This document shows, piece by piece, positions 35,901 to 47,199 of a stretch of 64,000 nucleotides of DNA (position 1 is its first letter; each line of letters opens with the position of its first letter). Origin of the DNA: Utricularia gibba (lineage: Eukaryota > Streptophyta > Magnoliopsida > Lamiales > Lentibulariaceae); NCBI GenBank assembly GCA_002189035.1, contig CM007991.1, forward strand, positions 3,782,001-3,846,000, written 5' to 3'. The position numbers and the translations under genes are program-made. The notes below the pieces were generated by a model. It saw only the letters and a list, made by a program, of their open reading frames with translations. It had not been told where the DNA came from and did not search any database.

Positions 35901-36520
35901 TGGATGGACACGTACGGCCCGCCCTGACACGCGCACCTAAAATATTTTGGAGTTTAATCTGATTTAATGTATTATTAAAAACAAGGGTTTTCACTTATGA
36001 ATCGGGTCGGGTCGGGTCACGTTGGAAATGAGTGGAATGGGGCCGGGCCACCCAGCCACCTCATCCAGTGAATTCCAGTCCAACATGCACCCACAGGGGC
36101 GGCATACCATGTGACGATGAACATGGGGGTATCGTGCACCCAACCTTATCCCCATCCCAAAAAATCAAAGCTCCACTGTCATCATCCTCTTGTGGAATAA
36201 AAGTCAACGCCCCCCACCTGGTTTAATCATCCATCAATCAAGCTCAAGCGGGGGACGCGACCCCTCCTCAACTGTGATGATGATGATGATGATGATGATG
36301 ATGACTGCGTTGACTATGGGTGGAAGGGAAGAACTGAAAGAACTGAAACCTTTCAAAGGAAAACATACAATACAAGCAAGTTCCTCCCTCACAGGGAAAC
36401 ACAAACACTCTGAAATGGGCAAACTTTTTTTGTTTTCTTGTAGAAACTATGAAGTCGCTGAGGTCCCTCTCTCTCTCAAACCAGTAACATCTACAACATG
36501 GTGCTCATCACCTCTGCTGA
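32950..36520. other. long intergenic region, AT-rich, no gene seen
   Basis: 32950-33520 is the promoter and leader of the nucleotidyltransferase. 33540-35990 is AT-rich with one GC-rich island near 35230-35330 of unknown origin. 36000-36020 holds a GGGTC tract and 36275-36303 a GAT trinucleotide repeat. 36310-36528 may be 3' UTR of the VAL-like gene. Small open frames around 33036-33341 and 36190-36564 show no family features. Confidence 0.5.
36275..36303. repeat. (TGA)n/(GAT)n microsatellite
   Basis: About ten uninterrupted trinucleotide units, downstream of the VAL-like stop codon. Confidence 0.9.
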
Positions 36521-36528
36521 CTGTAAAA

Positions 36529-39500
36529 TCAGCTCTCACCTTGAGTGTTCCCATCTTCCATTGATGCTGATGATATGTTGGGCTTCCCCATGTTTGCTGC
36601 TGCTGCTGCAGACAGCAGGCACGGTGGTCCGGTTTCGGAGGGTGGAACTGGGAGTCCCCTGAGATACATATCTGAAGGCGGCAGATTAGCAGCGTTGATC
36701 AGCGTTGACAAGCTCACCCCGGCAGCGATCCCGTCGTCCTCATGTCGAGGGTCGGAATTCAAGTCCAGCCGGCCCTTGCCAGCCTCCCCTGAATCCATGC
36801 TGCTGATCCCTGCCGTGGCTTCTTCATGGTTCATGTTGAGGAGAGAACGGCCCCGATGCCGTCCTTCTCGGTATTGCGCTTATCTGTGTCATGAGCTGTC
36901 TCTGCTGCTTCCCGGTCGCTCTGCCGCTTTTTCTTGCGCATCATCAAGGTTTTGAAGCGACGCCTTACCGTCAGACAGACGTTGCACTTGCAGCTCGGCT
37001 CGTGCTTCCCCTTTCCGCTTGGGGCTGAATGCAGACAATGCAGGTGCATCCAGGGCGATGCCGAGGATGCCGAGTTGTCGGCCCGACGGACGATTCACCG
37101 ATGTCGATGATATTGTCTCCGAGAACCGCCGCAGTGGCCAAGGCATCTAATCCAGTAGGCTCTGCATCTGACGCCGGTTTCTTCTCCGAGGTTCTCTGTT
37201 TCTTACCATCTGGCAAAACCAAGTTGCAATGCAACAGTAAAGCCAATTCAAAGAACAAATCCATACAGAAAACAGTCCTAGAATCCTTGCGCTATCGACG
37301 ACGTACCGTTGCCGGCGCTGCCGTAGTCGAGATCCTTTGGATTGATCGACTCGAGTGCAGAACATGAACACCTGAAAAGCTACAAGTCAACAACGCCCAC
37401 AAACACAAACCAATCCCAGTTCCAGCAGGAGGCAGCCATTTCATCCTTAAATCATGCGAATTGACTCATTTTACGCCTCCCATCTAAATGCTGCGATGCA
37501 CCTTAGCTACAAACAAGAAGATCAGATGCTTACGAACCTGCTCAAGTCCCAGATATTGTTTGAACAAGTCCAGTTAGCAGAAAGAAGAGCATGTGCAGGT
37601 AACCGTCGCCATTTGTGGCAACTATCACATTGAGCAAGCTGTTCGTGTTCCCTGCTTAAGATTAATAACATATTAAGTGAGGAAAATGAATTCAAACTAG
37701 CAGAGAGGGGCTGCCTCACTTACCCTGATGGCTTTGAGATGAAATATGTACGTTTTCCGAAAACAGGAGGTTCCTAGGAAGAATGAAAACAAGCATAATG
37801 CTTATGGAGTTTCTGTGATCAGGAACATAAAAATGCTTTAGGGAATAGCTCTGAACCTGAAACTCTTCGAATTCAAAGCCGTCCACGATGACGATGGTCG
37901 GTTGAGCTGAAGAAGCTGGACGAAACAATTCCTGTGCTTCTTCCCATGTTATCCTCAACTCAGTAGCATCATCGCTGTGTATGAGAAGCCTCTTGTTTTT
38001 CATGTTCTTCGACTTCTTCCTCTCCATATGCCGTTCTGTGTCTTCAGCTGCTCTGGCTCCATTCTTCCAATCATGCACATCATCAGCATTAACAGCACAT
38101 TGGAGACAGAAGAAACACAAAAAAATACAAAGAAAAACTGCATAGTGTAGCATACAGAGGGTACATCGTCAATAGACGAAGAAACCAGCTGTTCAGATGA
38201 AGCATCACCAGTTGGAATTGCAGGAGACTGGGAATCCTGTGCCACAAAGAGGTATAAAATCGGTAAGTAACAAGACAACACAAGAAAACACAAAAGAAAC
38301 TTCAGACCTGAGCCTCCATATTGTTGGTGGCTTTCCGGCAACCTATGACAAGTTGACCCCCTGGATCTCTCTGACTAAATATCACTACAGCAGGAAGACT
38401 TGGGTCATTTAGCCAGTTTATCATAACATGCTCACAATGGACATACCTGTATCACCAGCTTGCAACTGCATGTTTTGGATGCACGGCGTTACGCCCTCCA
38501 AAACGTACATTCGGCTGTTGTTGTTCGGCCAAAATCGGAACTGAAATGTCCACTCTTTACCCTTCACATCCTGAATCTTTATTGGTATGCCTTCAGATTG
38601 GTTTATAGTAGGAAAGTAGGCCTACATGATAAAACTCATAAGCCAAAACTGGGGAAGAGGAAACAAGAACTCCGCTGAAAAACATAACACATAATCATAC
38701 TAGACACTTACTTCAGCACATGCTTTAGGAAGGACAAGGCGGCCAATTCGGCCAGCATCACTTGCACTCAATATCTTCTCAAACAATGGAACTATAGTAG
38801 TTTTCAAACTAGAGACATGGTTAAGGAAAATACAATACAGAATCCAAAGCATGGTTGAAACCTGAAACAAATTGTAGAAGCCAGAGTATGTGAAAAAAAA
38901 AAAAAAAGTACTTATCAAGGATACTCCCCAGACAATTGCTGCAATTCTTGGTCTGTTATTCTTGGCCAGTAACGAGGGAGTAACTGGTTACGTCCTCGTC
39001 CTTCAGCCGGAGGCCTCGGAACACGTGCTTGTGAAGATGCTCCTTTACTTGCCTCTGAGCCAGATAAGAGGGTAGGCTTCGGTGGCTTTGGAAAACTATG
39101 ACGAGCTTTGAAGGAACCTTTATTCTGTTCACTTCCTTCAGAACCCTTTTCACGAAAAGGCAGCACAGGGCTCGGAGGAGTTGATAGAGAGAAGCTTAGA
39201 GGTGAGTGAGATAGAGATTCGTATATACTCTTGGGTCCTTGTATCTGTTGACTGCTGTCTGTTCTAACAAAAACCGATGGCGTACATGGCTCAGAAACAT
39301 TTGGCAAGCGCTTGCTGTTCTCTGCATTTGTAAGCAGAGGTTCTTTTAGCCTGTGATGCTCAAGTGCCATCTTTAGAAGCCTCTCGGTGTTATATTTATC
39401 AGGATCAATCCTACTCTCGACAATGAGGGGACGAGAATCAACTTCAGATCTTGGGATGCAATTGCCATTGGGACATCACAAGGAATCTGTGATCAACAAT

Positions 39501-39918
39501 TCCAACTTTAAATTCGAAAGAAGTAAACTTGCTCCAATATGCCAATAGTCCAACCCCAACAATGTAAAAAGCATGGAAATAGGTTCAAAATCTATCCCTT
39601 GGACCACAAAAAACAGTGGTAAAATCATAACCTGTAATGTTTGTGCGGACTGGATCTCCAGAAGCTTTGTACAACTGCTGCATCCTATTCCTCCCAAGTC
39701 CATGTATTCATAGAGGTATCTTGAAGCGATACAACCACAATGAACGAGCTACAGCAGAAAAATCAAGTCCAATAAGAACCCACGACAAGGGATTTAGAAA
39801 TGACACTCCGGACAATCACCTTTCCACACACTCTGCACTCCCTCCAACCAGAATCCTCCATGTGAAATGTTTCGCAGAAGACCAAATTCTCATATGCAGA
39901 TCTAAGCCAACAAACCAT
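36529..39918 (-). CDS. VAL: VAL/HSI2-type B3-CW transcriptional repressor
   Basis: VAL proteins repress the seed-maturation network by binding RY elements (CATGCA) and recruiting Polycomb. Exons: 39820-39918 (or from 39901 if spliced), 39632-39748, 38925-39486, 38712-38808, 38447-38621, 38308-38384, 38156-38236, 37857-38063, 37724-37773, 37538-37651, 37307-37371 and 36529-37209. Domains in order: a PHD-like cysteine region ([27 protein letters not shown]); the B3 domain ([18 protein letters not shown], then [17 protein letters not shown]); a basic stretch; [11 protein letters not shown]; the zf-CW ([15 protein letters not shown]); a cysteine-rich CIVC..CKCNVC block; and an EAR motif LDLNSDP. 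With three single bases restored it gives about 775 residues. The usual first exon (CxxC..WKKGW) was not found, so the start at 39918 is provisional. The third intron is of the U12 type. Confidence 0.85.
36851..36854 (-). other. one-base loss in VAL last exon (GGGG on coding strand)
   Basis: The upstream frame runs into a stop shortly after; the frame carrying the EAR motif LDLNSDP is shifted by one. One more base in this run joins them without loss. Confidence 0.65.
37021..37024 (-). other. one-base loss in VAL last exon (CCCC on coding strand)
   Basis: The family reads [21 protein letters not shown]. Here CTCIVCIQP is in one frame and [16 protein letters not shown] in the next; five C instead of four restores it. 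Confidence 0.85.
38809..38924 (-). other. U12-type GT-AG intron in the VAL-like gene
   Basis: On the coding strand the donor is GTATCCTTG and the branch region is TTTTCCTTAAC (core at 38820-38828), with the branch A 11 bases before the AG. Both match the minor-spliceosome consensus. The intron has no pyrimidine tract next to its acceptor. Using it joins SGE to the B3 domain in frame. Confidence 0.8.
39438..39450 (-). other. frame slip in VAL exon 3
   Basis: After the acceptor at 39487 the frame reads [15 protein letters not shown]; the good downstream frame reads [18 protein letters not shown] single extra base near 39438-39446 joins them. Confidence 0.55.
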
Positions 39919-39919
39919 G

Positions 39920-41940
39920 TTAAAGAAGATGAGAATAGAACCACATTTTGCAAAGCATCATAATCAGCATCAAGGATCCTCATTGTCGTCATATACACAA
40001 ATAAAAGACAGAAACCAGCACGGTGTAACAGAATGAAAACACACTAAGCTCCTAAGCGGACAATTGAACGTAGTATTTGACATCTCGATCTGAAATGGAA
40101 TTGTCCCTTTTCAAAACAGCCACGGACAAGAATCCTTCAACTAAGAAAATTCAGAAGTGTACTAATATCAGTCATCTTGGGTGCACAAATCCAATATGTT
40201 AATATGAAGGTTGTTCCGAGTAAAAGTGTGACATTTTTCATGCAAAACCAGTGCCCATTTCTAGAGATATCCTCAGAAATAGGATAAAATTGCATGCCGA
40301 ATTTAGAGATTGAGAATCTAACCTAAAAATAGTAAACCATGAAATTCCAAGAACTGAAGTTCAGGAAAAATACCCGCAACTGGTGCAAAGAGTTGCAACT
40401 CCACCTGAATTCAAGCTCCAACCTTTCTTCCATTCAGTTGAAGTCGCAGCACGGCAAACTTCATTCATACAATTCTTTGTACTACCCATTTCTCCCCAAA
40501 ACTCGAACCTTCAAGTCAAAACTCCCTGTTTATCCGTAAAACGAAAGCCATCACTATCAAAACCCTAGAATCTGATCAATTGAATCTCGTCGACCCAGAT
40601 CGCCGATTCGACTAAAACCAGAAATCCCCGCGTCAAGCAATCAGAAACAATGACTCCCATCACCTCACACAAACTAGAGATTTAAGAGGAAAAATATAAA
40701 AAACTTGCCCACCTTCCTTCAAATCTAACAAATTCAACGTCGGCATGCGCAAATCCTCAGAATAACGCAACACCCACCCGCCCGATTACTCGATACTGTA
40801 CAGTAGTAGCTTCTGATCGAACCCCACACCCCCAAAATGCAAGAAAACAAATGATCGATGAACCCAACCAAAAAACCCAATCTCTCAAACGCCAGATTAA
40901 TCAGCTCCGAGGAAGAGAAATGGACGTGTTCATCAATACAAATAGAGAACGGAAGATCGGATCATGCATGGAGCAGGATAAAGCCGACGGCAGAAATTCA
41001 AATGCATGCACAGAAACCGCATTTCATCCCATCACTGCCCCTACACCCAACTCTGATCCCCCTGCTTTAACATTAAATCGATGTTTTCCTTGTCAAGATT
41101 TACGGCGGCCCATGTGTTCAGACAGTGATACATACCAAGCAAAACTACTAACGTTTCGTAGATTCCTATAATGGAGAGTGTAAAAAAGTAAAAAGAAAAA
41201 AAAACCCACGGCTGGTAAAGTACACCTTGCTGCTTACTCCACTTATCAGCAAAGAAAACCATCTCACCCACCTTGGTTCCATTGTTATGGTATGCTGCAA
41301 TTATTCCCCTACAAAATTATTGAATTCATGATACACAAGTTCTTCGATCCAAGTCCTCGCTGTAAACTACAAACTACTGATGCAGATACGAGCAAGTTTA
41401 TTTTTTTTTTCGCTCTCCCTTTCTCTCTCTCTGTTTTATTATTTAAAATAATAATCGTCAGAGCTGGAAGATGTGGATTCCATGCTTTTCCTTACAGAAG
41501 TCAACTGTAATACATTTGAAACTTGAAAGTTTTTGTCTTTTTTGTGAAATGATGAGAAAAAATAGATATGGAGCCAAGTTGTAATAAAATCACTCTTTTA
41601 TACGTACGTAATTTATAATAACTTTGCATGTTTATTTTCCAAAATGAAGTCTTTTTTCTAGAAAAGATGTTAAAAATTTGATTTTGTTGAACCATGGTTT
41701 GTCGGCATCCATCCTTTTGATGTGTTGGCATCATCGTTGCTCTTGTATGAAAATGACCTTCATTACCACACAGAAGAGGACACGGCAATTCCATAGAAAA
41801 GGGTGATTCTTGAAATTCGCATAGAATCCACTCAAGGGAAGCACGCATTGAAAAAGAGAAATCAAGCTCAGCCACACAAAGCATTGGGTATGTCAAGCAA
41901 ACATGGAAGCTGAAAATATGCTCACCATTTCATGCCATGG
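39920..41940. other. VAL upstream region, first exon not found
   Basis: If the gene has the usual N-terminal exon it should be here. I searched for codons for WKKGW and CYxCGS on the minus strand and did not find them. The stretch 40000-41300 is of intermediate composition and probably holds leader exons and introns; 41300-41940 is AT-rich spacer before the NET4 stop. Confidence 0.4.
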
Positions 41941-41941
41941 T

Positions 41942-43694
41942 TCATCTTGCTAGTGCAGTTGGTTGCTTATGAGCAATGATCGATTTCCGGAGCTGATGAT
42001 ATCCACTCCGGTAATGCTCAATTGAGACGCAAAGCTGCCGTATCGCCTCTCGTTTCTCCTCAGCTCGTTCAACCAGCGTTTCATGCTTTAGCTCGACCTC
42101 TTTCTCGAGTTCTTTCAGCTTTGCTTGCAGCTCATCAGCCAGTTTCCGTGCCTCCTCAACTTTGCAAATCAGTTCTACATGCTGGAGGTGCAGTTGATGC
42201 AGGTGCTTGTTCATTTCATCAATCTCAACATCCTTGGAACTAATCGTGGATGATAACTTGTCATTCTGCAACTTCATCTCAGCAAGGCTCTCATCTTTCT
42301 CAGCTATATCATCCTGGAGTTGCTCGATCTGGGCTTCGAGCATAGCTTTCATCTCAGCACTACAGGCATTCGTTCTCCGTAAATCTTCATCCAAGGTTTG
42401 GAGGCGGAACTCCAGTTCTTTGAGCCGATCTTCTAAAAATGTTTTCTCCTTGGTCACTCTGTCCATTTCAACTCTGAGCCGTTCATTCTCTTCATATAAG
42501 CTCTTGTTGGCATTAGACATTGCTTCCTTCAACCCTCTGATTTCTTGATCACGTTCTGAGAGACTAGATTTGTACCTCATAATCCTGTCGTGGAGCTTTG
42601 TAGCCTCACGCTCGTCTCTTGCCATTCTGTTCTTCAAGGTGGAGTACTCATTCTGTGCTGATATGAACTTGTTTTTCCAGTCTTCGATGTCTGTTGCCTT
42701 GCTTGTGAGTTCCATTCTCAAGCTTTCAACTTCATGTTCAGAATCATGAAGCTTCCCCTGCAGGTCTCTTAGCTCTTCTTCGAAACCTTGTTGCTTGCGC
42801 TCCTCAGAAGGAGAAGGCTCTAAAGATCTGCTTGATTCCAGGATACCGGAACCGTTCTGCTGCTTCTCAATGCTTTCTAAATCTATGCAGGCCTTGTGTT
42901 GCTGAAGCTCATCGGTTAGACGAACTATTTCATCATCGGATAGTCGAATCTTTTTTCTTGCAGCTTCCAATTCTTTCTCAAGTTCAGAGCTTTCATAAGA
43001 GAATTGCTTCACATCAGCAGTTTTCTGCAACTCAAGTTTCTCCTTCATCTCCAGAAGCTCATTCTCAAGCTCAAGCACTCTTTTCCGAAGCCCATTTTCC
43101 TCCTCGTTGCTCTGCGAACCGGAGTAGTCATTAACAGAAGAATCATCTGACTGCGATTCGGAGTCAGGAACAGACATATCATCTCTGTCTTTACGGTTCA
43201 GGTCAAGGAAAATGTCAAAACCAGCAGCACGAGGACCAGACTTTGTGCGAGCAGGAGATGCAGTAGCAGCAATAGATGGCTCGGATCCTACATCCGACAT
43301 ACCGGAGCCTTGAGAATGAAGATCAGACGGGATGCTTCTTCGGAGCTCACCAGTCACATTGTCGTACCTTTCGGCTAGAGACCTGTACATGCGATAGAAC
43401 TCCTCAACAAGAGTCACCAACTCAGGCCTCCTCTTGAAATACAATTCTGCCTTCTTAGCAAATGAATCGGCATCCTCTTCTATGAGTTTTAACATCTTTC
43501 TTACAAGCTCATCCATTTCTAAAGAAGCAACAAACATATTCATTACAAGGATGTAACAGAATTTCTTACAAGGATCAAGATTCAATTCAACCATCCATAC
43601 CTTCAAGGTTTTCTTGAAGCCATTTAGAGTTCTTAGGACTGACATGGCTATCCCACCACCATGAGTGAGATTTCTTTGTTTCACTCCTTTTCAT
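41942..43694 (-). CDS. NET4: NET4-type actin-binding NETWORKED protein (KIP1-like)
   Basis: Two exons, 43601-43694 and 41942-43518, sum to 1671 nt (556 residues). NET proteins bind F-actin through an N-terminal NAB domain; NET4 members link actin to the vacuolar membrane. The NAB domain spans residues 1-100: [20 protein letters not shown] in exon 1, then [40 protein letters not shown] and [13 protein letters not shown]. From about residue 180 to 530 the protein is a long coiled coil, mostly Glu, Lys, Leu and Arg, with no stop or slip. Length is close to Arabidopsis NET4A/B. The junction is phase 1 and lies at the position usual in this family. From memory NET4A is At5g58320 and NET4B At2g30500, both fitting the neighbours here. 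Confidence 0.92.
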
Positions 43695-43699
43695 TTTCT

Positions 43700-45070
43700 G
43701 CAGCTTAAAATCAGATAATGATTCAGAAAACAGCTCTGGACAAAGATAATATTTTATTGAGTTCTTACAGTGCCTGATGCCATGATCATGAACTCAAAAT
43801 CTCCGGTAAAATGCTTCAATCAGAACAGACGAAGCACCTGAGAACGAAAAAAAAAAAAAACAGAACACCAGTCAAGAATCGCACATCCTGCTTCAACTAA
43901 GACTCCAGTATCTCATCACTGAAACTTCAGTCCGATGAACAAACAAGTTTCCATCACAAAGGCTATCTTACCGCAGAGAGAACTTGTAGTATCGACAAGC
44001 TTCAAAGGTTTTACAATTTAGTCAAAAATTTCCATGTTCTTCAGAATCGAAAGCACCCCCAAAAAGAGCAAAAGGTTGTATTCTATTTAAATTCCTTGAC
44101 AAAGAGAAGATGTTGGATTATTAACCGCCAGAAAAATCAAGAAACCCTCAAGAAACCCAACAGATCAGATCAAGAAGCAATGATCATGAAACCAACATAT
44201 CAACCACCACCATCTCAGTAAAGTCTTTGATTGTACGTTTTCTCAGAAAAGCCCATGATACAGGAAGTCTGTGATCGTCGATAAAGTTCCCAAAAAAGGG
44301 GAATTGAACGGAAAAAGTTCCATTACAAGCTTCAACTTTCTATATTCACACGCAGGTGAAAAGAAGTGCTCAAGTACAACCCTCGAACCAGAAGCAAACA
44401 AGCACAACACGTCAAGCGATGAGAAACACTCAGGTTGGCAAGCCTTCGCCATTTCAGAACCCAAAAAGGAAACCGAAGAAAACAAAAAATGCAAGATACC
44501 CAGATAGAAAGTCAAACCTTTTCGACTATTGCTTGAAGCCGCACCCCTTTTCGCCTACACCAAAAACGCAAGCGCACAAGCTTACATTCCGAGAGTGAAT
44601 GCGAACGTCACGAGGAGGTGACAGAGCCTGAGACAAGAGTAATCCATATCTCCCCTCCCGGCTCCACGCGTTGGCAGAAGCAGACGAGAAAACCGCTAAA
44701 AAATCTGTGAATAGTACAATCATTTCGGCTGGACGAAAACAATAATGCATATAAAAAAAATCATTTCTTTTTCCACGCTCCATCTCCAAGTCAAGAGGAG
44801 TTATTGCAGGAAATCGACAGCTGGAGGATGCATACACATCATCGTTGATGACGACGGCGAGGTGAAGCTACAGCTCGTGGAAACGGCGGAGGGCTCCCCA
44901 CGAGGTTCTGTGTAGGTAGGAGATGGGGACGGCGAGATTTGGCTACAGCTATTCCCGTACGGTTGAGCTATTATTAAATAATAATGTGTTTATTGAATGA
45001 TAATCATGATTAATTATTGTAATTGTAGACATGATAAAATACAAATACACTTTGAATTTGGCAAAAGAAT
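43700..45070. other. NET4 leader region
   Basis: This stretch upstream of NET4 has several AG and GT sites and no supported coding frame. It probably contains a 5' UTR with introns and the promoter, up to about 44850. After that is a short spacer before the 3' end of the receptor kinase. Confidence 0.4.
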
Positions 45071-45073
45071 CAA

Positions 45074-47083
45074 TCAAGGGTTTTGATTCTCGTCGGACGA
45101 CGGCCGGTTCTCGGAATCGGATGGCTGAAGTTCCCCGATCATCCTCACTACCTCCTCCATGCTCGGCCGCATGTCCGCCACCCTTGCCACGCAGGCCATC
45201 GCGATCTGCAGCATCTGCACCATCTCTTCTTCGATGTTCTGAAACTTCATCAGCTCCACATCGAACACCTCCGAGGTCCACTCCTCCCGGACCACCGATT
45301 GCACCCATCTCGGTAGGTCTACGGAATCTTCACGTGCAGGTGATTGGATCGGTTGTTTCCCTGTGAGAAGCTCCAGAAGGATGACTCCGAAGCTGTAAAC
45401 GTCTGATTTCCGGTTGTGTTTTCTCGTATCGATTACTTCGGGGGCACGGTATCCTGCATGGCGCGCCGAGCTCGGGGGATAGTTCATCAGGGTGGCTAAT
45501 CCGAAATCGGAGACGCACGCGTCGAAGTTTTGATTTAGGATGATGTTGGAGGATTTGATGTTTCCATGGCAGAATTTCGAACCCCCTGTTGAGTGAAGAT
45601 GCGCTATCCCCTTTGCTGCTCCTAGCGAAATCCTCAGGCGCGTATCCCAATCTAGAGAAGCTCTCTCGGGCTCTGCAGTCTTGTTTCCTGTTACAGTTAC
45701 AACTTAGTTAATTTCATCTGGAAAACTAAACTCTGAAAGTTCGTTTTCATGAGCAGGGGAAGATTTACCCACCGTGCAGCTGATTGGCGAGGTTGCCATT
45801 GGGATAATAATCATACACGAGGAGCTTTTCATCTTTGGAGTAATAATAAGCTCGCAGAGGTAGCAGGTTTGGGTGTTGGCCAACTCTGTTGATCATTTCC
45901 ATGTGTTGCTCAAACTCTTTCTTCCCAACAACAACCTCTCTCAATCTTTTCACTACGACTGTTGTTGATTCCTCCAAAACAGCCTTGTACGCTGTTCCGA
46001 AGCTACCCTTTCCTAGAACTTCAGCTGATGCTCTCAGCAGATCTTCCAGATCGAAGTTGTAAGTGCAACTTTCGAAGAAAACGAGCTTGTTTTTCTCGGA
46101 TGCTTGCACCCCACTTCCAAATTCCTCACTAGGTTTCTCTGTTCTTCCAGCCATGGAGGAAGACTTCTGCTTTGATGCAGCGCCTTCCCTCTCCTTCTTC
46201 GCGAAGCAACAGCATAGGAATAGAAGAATAGCTAGAAGTAAAAGTAGCAACCCGCCTCCTACTGCAATAGCAATTATAGCCCAGAGTGGGAGTGTGTTTG
46301 CAGAGGTACGACTATGAGGTGATGAGGAAGCTTGAGGTGGAGAAGCATGGAAACAGGGATTCAAAGGAAACCCACATAACAGATTCCCAATGAAAGAAGA
46401 ACTTGTGAAGTTGTGCAGAGAAGTTGGGATGGCTCCATTGAGATGATTGAAGCTCACATTGAAACGCTTCAGATGGGGCACGTTGATATCGGGGACAGGC
46501 CCAGAAAGGGAGTTGTTTTGCAGGCTCAATGCATTAAGATGAGTCAGATTACTAAAAGATGATGGAATCTCACCAGTCAATGAGTTGAAGGAGAGATCAA
46601 TTACCGCAAGATTAGGAGAAAAAGAAGGTGGGATATTGCCGGTGAAGTTGTTTCTCTGTAGGAACAAGTAACGAAGAGATGGAGGGATAGGATGTCGGCA
46701 GGCAGATCCCCAGTTAGGCGATTCGATCTGAGACTGAGAACCATCAAAGAATGCAAGTTTCCAAGAGTGTTGCTTGGGATAGAACCCGTGAGTCCAATCC
46801 CAGGAAGACGCAGGCTATTTACACTCGTTCCATCGCTGCTGCAGTTTACTCCTATCCACAAGCAGACTTCAGAATCAGGATCCCAATTGAGCTTCCTCTT
46901 ATGGGGAACAGCAGCAGAAAATTGCAGAAGAGCTTGCTTGTCTGAAACCAGGTCGCCACCAACCCAAGGAAGAAGAAGGGAAAAAACAACTACAGGTAGC
47001 AGAATCAGCCGGAGAATCACGTGAATCCGCAGACGATATGACCGGAATCCGAACTCTCCTGTAGAAGTGGAAGTGATGAACAT
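45074..47083 (-). CDS. atypical LRR receptor-like kinase (At5g58300 type)
   Basis: Two exons, 45773-47083 and 45074-45687; with one base restored, 641 residues. It begins with a signal-anchor-like hydrophobic stretch ([18 protein letters not shown]). The LRRNT part is [24 protein letters not shown], followed by about five LRRs, a Ser-rich juxtamembrane part, one transmembrane helix ([20 protein letters not shown]) and a kinase domain. The kinase has [11 protein letters not shown] and VVVKRL, but the catalytic loop reads CHGNIKSSN instead of HRDLKxxN, so it is probably catalytically weak or dead; DFG is kept. It belongs to the LRR III 'probable inactive receptor kinase' group. The frame slips once in the LRRs. 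The start at 47083 is the first ATG giving a plausible signal sequence; a 5' UTR intron may lie upstream. Confidence 0.88.
46681..46682 (-). other. one-base loss in LRR kinase exon 1
   Basis: Coding-strand CTCC stands where CTCCC would read [17 protein letters not shown], an ordinary LRR. As written, the frame breaks after ILSL. The remaining phases fit a single missing base. Confidence 0.85.
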
Positions 47084-47199
47084 TAACCAAAGCAAAGCAC
47101 TAGAGGTGATGACCACTGCAACTTTCAAGAGCTGGCAAAGCAGTACAACTTTAAACAAAAAGGCAGAGTGGAACAAATAGAAGACGAAAAGGCACATTG

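Noticed and set aside
36500-36531. A further 3' exon of the VAL-like gene after the GTGAGA at the stop
   Set aside because: The nearest usable acceptor would give an intron of 19-26 nt, too short to splice.
36190-36564. 124-codon frame containing a Met run
   Set aside because: The Met run is just the GAT/TGA microsatellite; no protein family features.
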